From Candidatus Muiribacterium halophilum (lineage in GTDB: Bacteria > Muiribacteriota > Muiribacteriia > Muiribacteriales > Muiribacteriaceae), in assembly GCA_023228995.1 (NCBI GenBank), contig JALOAD010000034.1:1-35752 (forward strand): DNA of 35,752 nucleotides, in the 5' to 3' direction. A program made the position numbers and the translations under genes. Every line of letters starts with the position of its first letter. Position 1 is the first letter of the stretch. This document shows positions 29,328 through 35,238 of this stretch, piece after piece. The notes below the pieces were generated by a model. The model had not been told where the DNA came from. It worked only from the letters and a program-made list of their open reading frames with translations, and ran no database searches.

Positions 29328-29525
29328 ATGAAATTTTTAATCAGAATAGGAATAGCTGCAATACTTTATATGTGTATATTCGGTGTGATTATGACAGGTG
29401 TTGATTTGTTTGGTAATTTCGACAACTTAACAGAACTAAACTACAAAGTAATCAGAGTAATATGCGCAACTATTGCAATTATTACAGCAGTAGTAACTAA
29501 AATAACAATAAACGGAAAAGATTAA
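29328..29525 (+). CDS. Small two-helix membrane protein
   Basis: 65 residues with hydrophobic helices at about 4-27 (LIRIGIAAILYMCIFGVIMT) and 43-60 (VIRVICATIAIITAVVTKIT). Own promoter. Next gene's ATG overlaps its stop (TAATG). Not recognised. Confidence 0.68.
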   Translation: MKFLIRIGIAAILYMCIFGVIMTGVDLFGNFDNLTELNYKVIRVICATIAIITAVVTKITINGKD

Positions 29526-29647
29526 TGAAAAAGATACTAACAATAAGTGAAGCTGAACTTCAACTTGTCGCAGAATCTAATTCTGAAATGTTCGATGTTT
29601 TAAACTCAAAACAAAACTTAGACAACAATAAATTAAATGAATTTTAA
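29525..29647 (+). CDS. Small protein, 40 residues
   Basis: Starts MKKILTISEAELQLVAESNS and ends LDNNKLNEF. Coupled to the membrane-protein gene by TAATG. Its last codons overlap the convergent LAGIDADG gene by 15 nt, so the 3' end may have been changed by arrival of that gene. Confidence 0.5.
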   Translation: MKKILTISEAELQLVAESNSEMFDVLNSKQNLDNNKLNEF

Positions 29648-30721
29648 TTTTTTGATGTTATAAATAACACCTTTCTTAACACCTAATTTATCTGTAATAT
29701 CTTTATAAGAATATCCATCTTTTATCATTTGGATAATTTTATCTTTCTTATCATCTGATAATGGTTTGGACTGGTTAGAATTTTTATCAAATAATTCTTT
29801 TAATCCATTATACTTTTTAATATACTCATATAAACCACTTGTATAATTGTATTTATTCATAACATCTCTTATACTCATACCAGATTTAGCCATATTAAAT
29901 AATTCTTGTTCAGTATGATATACAGGATTCATTTTATTTGTTGAAAAACTACATATCTCTCTATATTTGTCATATTTTCGTTTCAATCCGATAGTGTCAT
30001 AATTTTGATAAATATAATCACCAAATATTTTAACATTATTAGAACCAACAATTCTTATTTGTGAAGATTTTGATTTATCACTTTTTATTTGTTCATATCT
30101 ATATTCTATTCCTAAATTATCTAATAATTGTGTGAAATATGTCCAATCTTGTTCATGTGTTGAAGACAATATATATTGGTATAGATAATGTTTTTTATTA
30201 ATATAAAAACAACCATCTCCATCACTTAGACCCCTGAAAAAATAATAATGATATTTTTCTGGTATGGTTTCTAATACTTTATCAGCAGAAACATACGATT
30301 TTTTATCAAAATCTAAATCTTTTAATAAAAAATATAAATCCTTATTGCCTAATGAATATGTTATTTGTTTTCTATTTTTTCCTGAATATTCATAAATATT
30401 CCAATCATCAGTAAATAATATTATATTTTTTATTTCAATTGCATCTTCTTCAATAATTGATAATTTTGTAGTGTAATTTTTTTCTACTATATATCCATCA
30501 GACCATAAAAATCCAAGAATATATGATATTTCTTTACTTATTTTATCATCATTTATATTATTAAACAACTTTAACTTTTTATTTCTATATTTTATACCTA
30601 ATTTTGAAACTTTATTTTTAATAGCAATTTTTGTCCTATTCATTTTTTCATTACAATATGACAAACCACTTACAGTATAATAATCTCTTAAATATTTAAT
30701 TTCTTCTTTTGACCATTTCAT
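29633..30721 (-). CDS. LAGIDADG-type homing endonuclease
   Basis: 362 residues, minus strand, alone among plus-strand genes. Two LAGIDADG helices are visible: SYILGFLWSDGYI (66-78, D75) and FFRGLSDGDGCF (161-172, D167). Both halves are therefore in one chain, as in monomeric enzymes. An N-terminal Myb/SANT-like segment (WSKEEIKYLRDYY) and C-terminal helix-turn-helix repeats (MSIRDVMNKYNYTSG, GYSYKDITDKLGVKKGVIYN) probably bind DNA. No intron or intein is apparent around it, so it is a free-standing mobile gene. It has its own TTTAATATATA element. Confidence 0.85.
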   Translation of the reverse strand: MKWSKEEIKYLRDYYTVSGLSYCNEKMNRTKIAIKNKVSKLGIKYRNKKLKLFNNINDDKISKEISYILGFLWSDGYIVEKNYTTKLSIIEEDAIEIKNIILFTDDWNIYEYSGKNRKQITYSLGNKDLYFLLKDLDFDKKSYVSADKVLETIPEKYHYYFFRGLSDGDGCFYINKKHYLYQYILSSTHEQDWTYFTQLLDNLGIEYRYEQIKSDKSKSSQIRIVGSNNVKIFGDYIYQNYDTIGLKRKYDKYREICSFSTNKMNPVYHTEQELFNMAKSGMSIRDVMNKYNYTSGLYEYIKKYNGLKELFDKNSNQSKPLSDDKKDKIIQMIKDGYSYKDITDKLGVKKGVIYNIKKLKFI

Positions 30722-30750
30722 TTTAATTTTTTATTTTTTAACTTTTTCCA

Positions 30751-30758
30751 TATATTTG
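30751..30758 (+). promoter_or_regulatory. Bacteroidota-type -7 box
   Basis: TATATTTG 26 nt before the ATG at 30785, with T-runs at 30727-30740. Confidence 0.5.
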
Positions 30759-30769
30759 TATATATTAAA
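30759..30769 (-). promoter_or_regulatory. TTTAATATATA element upstream of the LAGIDADG gene
   Basis: Exact minus-strand copy 38 nt upstream of the start at 30721, directly adjoining the plus-strand -7 box, so the two promoters are back to back. Confidence 0.5.
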
Positions 30770-30784
30770 ATTAAAAGACCAAAA

Positions 30785-31567
30785 ATGATAAAAGCACCAA
30801 AAAATAATAAATTACGTGTTATAACCGTGGGTGATGTACATGGTTTTGACACTTGGAAAGTGCCGTTAAACTATTTTCGTCCAGACGAAGAAGAAACAAA
30901 TCTTCATCTGTATGATTATATCGTCTTCGTTGGTGACTATGTTGATGAATGGGATATGAATGATGCTCAAATCTATAAAAATCTTGTAGAAATAATTGAG
31001 TTGAAAAAGAAATATCCTGAAAAAGTTATTTTACTTTTAGGTAATCACGACATTCATTACATATATAAAGATGGTAATAAATGTACTGGTTTCCGTGAAA
31101 GTATGTATATGCAATTGAACCAATTATTTACAGAAAATCAAAAATTGTTTCAACTAGCATTTCAATATAAAAACTATCTTTGGACTCACGCTGGTCTACA
31201 TAAAGGATGGTGGAAATTTCAAGTTGAAGATCAAAAATTTGTAATCCGTGATGGTGAAAAACTTGAATGGTTAGAAATTGATAAAACAGGTAATGTTGCT
31301 GATATTCTTAACTTCTGTTATGAAGCACGACACCAACCAATCTTTGATTGTGGTTGGGCTCGTGGAGGTCGCCAAAAAGTTGGTGGACCACTTTGGGCAG
31401 ATAAAAACGAAACTTACAAAAAACCTTTAGAAGGTTATCATCAAATTGTAGGTCACACTCGAATAAAAGAAATAAAACATTACGATAATTATAAAGGTGA
31501 TACATCTATGACATATGTAGATTGTATGCACATAGAATATAATAACTACTACACTATCGAAGTGTAG
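30785..31567 (+). CDS. PPP-type metallophosphatase (lambda-phosphatase-like)
   Basis: 260 residues. VGDVHG (16-20), VGDYVDEW (50-56), LLGNHDIHY (86-92), WTHAGLHKGW and VGHTR are the metal-binding motifs of the PPP/calcineurin phosphatases. The GDYVDEW form is the serine/threonine phosphatase signature, as in lambda phosphatase. It probably removes phosphates from host or phage proteins, or acts on nucleotides. Own promoter, and a terminator overlapping its stop, so it is a monocistron. No tag. It differs from the MPE at 20178. Confidence 0.9.
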   Translation: MIKAPKNNKLRVITVGDVHGFDTWKVPLNYFRPDEEETNLHLYDYIVFVGDYVDEWDMNDAQIYKNLVEIIELKKKYPEKVILLLGNHDIHYIYKDGNKCTGFRESMYMQLNQLFTENQKLFQLAFQYKNYLWTHAGLHKGWWKFQVEDQKFVIRDGEKLEWLEIDKTGNVADILNFCYEARHQPIFDCGWARGGRQKVGGPLWADKNETYKKPLEGYHQIVGHTRIKEIKHYDNYKGDTSMTYVDCMHIEYNNYYTIEV

Positions 31568-31576
31568 TGGTTTTTT
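31546..31576 (+). terminator. Rho-independent terminator overlapping the phosphatase stop
   Basis: Ten-base stem CTACTACACT... / AGTGTAGTGG (31546-31555, 31561-31570; one G-T pair), 5-nt loop, followed by TTTTTT. Confidence 0.88.
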
Positions 31577-31594
31577 ATTTTTAAATATTCATAT

Positions 31595-31602
31595 TATATT
31601 TG
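31595..31602 (+). promoter_or_regulatory. Bacteroidota-type -7 box
   Basis: TATATTTG 26 nt before the ATG at 31629; T-rich -33 region. Confidence 0.5.
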
Positions 31603-31628
31603 TAGAATAAATATTAAAATAATAAACA

Positions 31629-31814
31629 ATGGCAAAAGAAACAAAATTAGATAAGGTATTAAAAAAGAGAACAATAGACGTAAAAGAAATGAAAAAACTT
31701 TGTAATTATGGTACAGCATATCATAATTATTGGTTTAAAATGAAGAAATTAGAAAGAATTCTTATGGAAGAATTTGAAGACGATTTTGATTTTGAAACAG
31801 AAAACGCAGAATAA
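31629..31814 (+). CDS. Small protein with internal-position tag
   Basis: 61 residues. Basic helical N-terminus (KETKLDKVLKKRTIDVKEMK), then WFKMKKLERILMEEFEDDFD and an acidic tail (FETENAE). The tag is thus followed by some 15 acidic residues. It heads a second run of tagged genes and has its own promoter. Confidence 0.7.
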   Translation: MAKETKLDKVLKKRTIDVKEMKKLCNYGTAYHNYWFKMKKLERILMEEFEDDFDFETENAE

Positions 31815-31816
31815 TT

Positions 31817-32062
31817 ATGGTAGCAATAATATCTATTATAGCCGTATGTTTAATGATGGTGTACCTAGTGTACTCCGTCATTAAAATGCGAGATAGAACA
31901 GACAAAGTAAGAAATGTAAGAAAGTATATGTGCTATTCTTTAATAGCATTGTGTTTACTTGTATCTTTTGGTTATGTTATTAGTGGAAATGGTGGTAGTG
32001 CATCTATTTGGGCATTCAATTCTGCTCTTTGGGGATTTAATTTATATATGGTTCTTAAATAA
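31817..32062 (+). CDS. Three-helix membrane protein
   Basis: 81 residues, starts 2 nt after the previous stop. Hydrophobic helices at about 2-22, 37-55 and 62-80 (AIISIIAVCLMMVYLVYSVI; YSLIALCLLVSFGYVI; WAFNSALWGFNLYMVL), with a basic loop between the first two. Not recognised. Confidence 0.68.
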   Translation: MVAIISIIAVCLMMVYLVYSVIKMRDRTDKVRNVRKYMCYSLIALCLLVSFGYVISGNGGSASIWAFNSALWGFNLYMVLK

Positions 32063-32235
32063 TGATGAAAACAATCATAATTTATAACGGTGAAAAATTA
32101 GATCCTGAACAAGAGTGGGTGCTCGAAAATAATGAATTAGGTTATATCATTTTAGCCAAAAACAATGAAAATTTTTGGGCTATGTGGATGATGAATGCAT
32201 CTGCTACAACCACTAACGTACAAGTGTATGGGTAG
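32062..32235 (+). CDS. Small protein, 57 residues
   Basis: Starts MMKTIIIYNGEKLDPEQEWV, coupled by TAATG to the membrane-protein gene; stop TAG. LGYIILAKNNENFWAMWMMN suggests a small alpha/beta unit. Not recognised. Confidence 0.55.
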   Translation: MMKTIIIYNGEKLDPEQEWVLENNELGYIILAKNNENFWAMWMMNASATTTNVQVYG

Positions 32236-32270
32236 TTTTTACCCGATTTAATAAACTAAAATTTAAAATA

Positions 32271-32531
32271 ATGGAAGCAAAAGAAATTTACCTAAAGATT
32301 AAAAGAGAAATAACCAAAGGATTATACGCTTATGATGACCAAATAGCTGCAATTGCTAAATGGGTAGAAAGCGAATTTGAACCGAAAAAACAAGGGAAAA
32401 AATTACCTATACACAATGTTAGCAATAACGAAGTGGCGTTAAAGGCGTTTGTTGAAGAGTTCGTTGAGGCTTGGGAAGATGGAATGGGTGGAGATACTGA
32501 TTTATATAGAAAAGCTAAAAGCCTTTTATGA
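32271..32531 (+). CDS. Small helical protein of unknown function
   Basis: 86 residues: MEAKEIYLKIKREITKGLY, IAAIAKWVESEFEPKKQGKK, then FVEEFVEAWEDGMGGDTDLY. All helical and without a tag. Codon use (AAGGCG, GAGGCT) differs slightly from its neighbours. Stop overlaps the next start (ATGA). Not recognised. Confidence 0.68.
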   Translation: MEAKEIYLKIKREITKGLYAYDDQIAAIAKWVESEFEPKKQGKKLPIHNVSNNEVALKAFVEEFVEAWEDGMGGDTDLYRKAKSLL

Positions 32532-32794
32532 TTGCTAACACAGAAATTGACGAATATACTATGTATTGTAATGTTACAGAAATACATAACAAATATTTGT
32601 CATTCCACACTAGACAAGGTAATCAAATTGCATTTGAGAGTAATATACACGGTACTGGCTCAACACCTAATATGCAACAATTTGATGAAATATACATATA
32701 TGATGCAGATACAAAATTTGATTCATACTATGGAAGTAAGAAAAGAGTTGCACAATTTATAAGAAGACTTAAATTAGAAAGAATATTGAAATGA
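32528..32794 (+). CDS. Small beta-rich protein with tag
   Basis: 88 residues. YTMYCNVTEIHNKYLSFHT, NQIAFESNIHGTGSTPN, FDEIYIYDADT look like an OB- or SH3-like small beta fold; the end is IRRLKLERILK. ATGA overlaps on both sides. Confidence 0.7.
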   Translation: MIANTEIDEYTMYCNVTEIHNKYLSFHTRQGNQIAFESNIHGTGSTPNMQQFDEIYIYDADTKFDSYYGSKKRVAQFIRRLKLERILK

Positions 32795-33207
32795 AAAAAT
32801 TAAACTGTTGGTTTGGAAAACACGATTGGGACACTTTCAAACACATCACAAAATCAAAACCACCACATTATGAAAGATGTTGTAAAGTTTGCAATAAAGT
32901 ACAAATAATGAGCGAATTAGAACATAAAAAATTGTTAGATAATGGTGTAATAGAAATTAACAAATGCTTTAATGGTATTTTTAGAGTTATTGATATTAGA
33001 TTAGAAAAAGGACACTATCAGCATATCTATGAAGATTTGGAAGATGTTATTGAAACGCTAACAAATGTTAAGAAAAACTACACAACTGAACACTTTATAA
33101 AAGTTAAAGATAATATACTTGATAGTATAGATTATTTATATAGAGGTGATAAACATTTCATCTCAACGAGAATGGAAGAATATTTTAAAACAATTGAAAA
33201 TTTATAA
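32791..33207 (+). CDS. Zinc-finger-like protein
   Basis: 138 residues. CWFGKHDWDTFKHI, then HYERCCKVCNKVQ (C30, C31, C34) and C6 could form a zinc site, resembling the tagged protein at 18402 (RTCKVCGIKQ). The C-terminal ~100 residues are helical (YEDLEDVIETLTNVKKNY, HFISTRMEEYFKTIENL). It has no tag, but its start codon lies in the tag of the preceding gene. Confidence 0.68.
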   Translation: MKKLNCWFGKHDWDTFKHITKSKPPHYERCCKVCNKVQIMSELEHKKLLDNGVIEINKCFNGIFRVIDIRLEKGHYQHIYEDLEDVIETLTNVKKNYTTEHFIKVKDNILDSIDYLYRGDKHFISTRMEEYFKTIENL

Positions 33208-33212
33208 AAAAA

Positions 33213-33695
33213 ATGGAACCAATTAAACAAGCAAACAGACCATATACTCAAATGCCTGGTTATGGATTGTATGATTTTACAGACTTCGTTCCAACTGATG
33301 AAGAAGTCTTAATCAATATGTTAGAATATATGAGTTATTGGGGAACTCATTGGATGTTCGATTATATGCCAAAAACAAGATTTTGTGACCTAATGGAATT
33401 ATATCTAAATGATTGGAGACCAGAAGGTTATGCTAGACAATATAAACACATTTTAGTTGAAAAATCTAAAAGAAAGAATGGTGGGAGTGAATATAAAGGT
33501 CCTGCACCATTGCATTGGATAGAAAGAACTTGGGAATTTCAAAGTAGAGATATGACAGATGAAGAAGTATTGGTAGAGCCAAATTATTGGTATCAAGGTG
33601 TACTTGAATGGTGTAAGAAGAATCCTGAAGGTATGAGAATGTTAGGAGAATTAAAATTAGATAGAATACTCGATGAAAATAAAATTAATGAATAA
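33213..33695 (+). CDS. Protein of unknown function with tag
   Basis: 160 residues, rich in Trp and Tyr (YMSYWGTHWMFDYMPKTR, LYLNDWRPEGYARQYKHI, LHWIERTWEFQSRD). Ends LGELKLDRILDENKINE, a tag variant with Asp in place of Glu/Lys. The next gene starts within the tag codons (23-nt overlap). Not recognised. Confidence 0.72.
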   Translation: MEPIKQANRPYTQMPGYGLYDFTDFVPTDEEVLINMLEYMSYWGTHWMFDYMPKTRFCDLMELYLNDWRPEGYARQYKHILVEKSKRKNGGSEYKGPAPLHWIERTWEFQSRDMTDEEVLVEPNYWYQGVLEWCKKNPEGMRMLGELKLDRILDENKINE

Positions 33696-33912
33696 GTTGC
33701 AAGTTTATTGTACTTGGAATTTTAAGGTAGGTGAAGAATATCATTTGGAATATGATCCTGAAATAGAATACTTTTCAGTTTTTGATCATAATGGTGTAGA
33801 AAGACTATCAATGACAAGTAAAAGTCTAATGAAATACTTTGATGAAAAATCTTGCAAACAACTAATGAGAGAACAAAAACTCAAACGAATATGTAAAGAT
33901 GAAGATTGTTAA
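33673..33912 (+). CDS. Small SH3-like protein with tag
   Basis: 79 residues (an ATG at 33688 is an alternative start). LQVYCTWNFKVGEEYHLEYD, IEYFSVFDHNGVERLSM and KYFDEKS parallel the protein at 26695, so the two are probable paralogues; it ends MREQKLKRICKDEDC. Overlaps both neighbours (23 and 14 nt). Confidence 0.72.
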   Translation: MKIKLMNKLQVYCTWNFKVGEEYHLEYDPEIEYFSVFDHNGVERLSMTSKSLMKYFDEKSCKQLMREQKLKRICKDEDC

Positions 33913-34186
33913 ACACGTAGATCATTCCGATAAAAGAAAAAGATTAGTTTCTACTGAGAAAGCATATACTACCGTTAATTATAACGATATTATATTTCTT
34001 AGAGTCGAAACAGATTACGGTGAAGATGCACCTTCAGATTATTATTGGAATATTGGTAGAGGCGAAAACAATTGGTTACTTTGTAATGATGAAGAAAACT
34101 TAGCATTAGAAAAACTATATCAAATAGAATTAGAAAGATTAGAAAGAGAAAACAAATTAAAACGAATATTAAATGAGAAAGATTAG
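33899..34186 (+). CDS. Small protein with tag
   Basis: 95 residues: basic start (MKIVKHVDHSDKRKRLVS), beta segments (TTVNYNDIIFLRVETDYG, YYWNIGRGENNWLLC), a long helix (LALEKLYQIELERLEREN) and the tag KLKRILNEKD. Next gene starts within the tag codons. Confidence 0.72.
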   Translation: MKIVKHVDHSDKRKRLVSTEKAYTTVNYNDIIFLRVETDYGEDAPSDYYWNIGRGENNWLLCNDEENLALEKLYQIELERLERENKLKRILNEKD

Positions 34187-34436
34187 AATTAAACATTACG
34201 AAACAATTAATGTAATTAGACAAAAAGAAGCATTAGAAATTGAAATACCTGATGATTTAGACTTAGAAGATGAAGATGCACTGGAAGATTATATAACTAT
34301 GTGGTATGAAAATGAAGACAATTTTGATACTATTTGTGATTTAGATTGGGATGGTAATGATCAATGGTCAGACCCAACGGAATTAGGTTTCCACATCGAA
34401 ACTGATGACGAAGATTATGGATTTATTCGAGTATAA
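34173..34436 (+). CDS. Small acidic protein
   Basis: 87 residues. One beta strand (IRIKHYETINVIRQKEALEI) followed by a very acidic stretch (PDDLDLEDEDALEDYITMWY, CDLDWDGNDQWSD). No tag. Not recognised. Confidence 0.65.
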   Translation: MRKIRIKHYETINVIRQKEALEIEIPDDLDLEDEDALEDYITMWYENEDNFDTICDLDWDGNDQWSDPTELGFHIETDDEDYGFIRV

Positions 34437-34467
34437 ACATTTACATTGGGATACAAACCTAAAAAAT

Positions 34468-34878
34468 ATGTGGTATATTTATGTTCTTAATTGTTCAGAT
34501 GATACATACTATTGTGGTATAACAAACAATTTCCACAAAAGAATGGACGATCATAATAGTGGAAAAGGTGCAAAATACACCCGTGGAAGAACACCTGTTA
34601 AACCAGTGTATTGGACTGTTGTTGGAACAAAATCTGAAGCACTTAAATTAGAATATAAGATAAAACAATATTCTCGAAAACAAAAAGAAAAATTAATAAA
34701 ATATCGTGTATTTCCTGAGTATATATTCAACTATAAAGGAAATTTATACTACATGAAAGGTGATATTCTATATATCTGGGGAGCAATAGAGGGAGAGGAC
34801 GACTGGTTAGAGTTGCAATCCGAAGAAATGAAACAAATATATCATAGAAGTAAAAAATTAAAAAGAATTTTAGAATGA
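34468..34878 (+). CDS. GIY-YIG endonuclease with C-terminal tag
   Basis: 136 residues from ATG 34468, which gives the family start MWYIYVLNCSDDTYYCGIT; an in-frame ATG at 34405 would add 21 residues but overlap the previous gene. The GIY-YIG domain is complete: YIY...YCG, the Arg helix (NNFHKRMDDHNSGKGAKYT), and the Glu of the SEALKLEYKIKQYSRKQKEK helix, as in the UPF0213/YhbQ group. A C-terminal extension of ~55 residues follows (YNYKGNLYYMKG-like hairpin) and ends YHRSKKLKRILE. It is the only enzyme of known type here that carries the tag. Confidence 0.85.
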   Translation: MWYIYVLNCSDDTYYCGITNNFHKRMDDHNSGKGAKYTRGRTPVKPVYWTVVGTKSEALKLEYKIKQYSRKQKEKLIKYRVFPEYIFNYKGNLYYMKGDILYIWGAIEGEDDWLELQSEEMKQIYHRSKKLKRILE

Positions 34879-35237
34879 AAAAATTAGTATTAGTATTAAG
34901 TATTTTATTTTGTTTCCTTATTGCAAATGCACAGAAACAAGATAAGCCTTTACCACTCAAATATAATAAAGTGGAAAATGTAAATTACCAAATGTTGAAT
35001 TATCAACAAGATTACAAACCTTTGGACCTTAAACTAAACTCAATTAGTTTAGGCGGTAGTCAAAATGATGATAATATAAAAGTCATTTCTACAATAGGTC
35101 TTGTAGGTGCAGTAACAATAGAATCAATTAATTATTATACACAACCTAAGAACGTTAGAAAAGACAATGCTTGGGCGCACTATGGTTTTATGGGTGTCTG
35201 TGCCGCAGGTTGGATAGCAATTCAAATAACATTTTAA
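34875..35237 (+). CDS. Exported protein of unknown function
   Basis: 120 residues. Clear signal peptide (MKKLVLVLSILFCFLIANAQ, cleavage after AQ). The mature part has a polar region (LPLKYNKVENVNYQMLNY) and two hydrophobic stretches near the end (VISTIGLVGAVTIESI, YGFMGVCAAGWIAIQITF). The end resembles small Bacteroidota envelope proteins with C-terminal membrane helices. ATGA overlap with the GIY-YIG gene. Confidence 0.72.
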   Translation: MKKLVLVLSILFCFLIANAQKQDKPLPLKYNKVENVNYQMLNYQQDYKPLDLKLNSISLGGSQNDDNIKVISTIGLVGAVTIESINYYTQPKNVRKDNAWAHYGFMGVCAAGWIAIQITF

Positions 35238-35238
35238 T

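Noticed and set aside
18640-34880. The tag as a conserved DNA repeat (recombination or regulatory site) rather than a peptide
   Set aside because: Third codon positions and Leu/Arg codons vary widely between copies while the amino acids stay the same, so selection appears to act on the peptide. A secondary role of the DNA as an initiation region is still possible.
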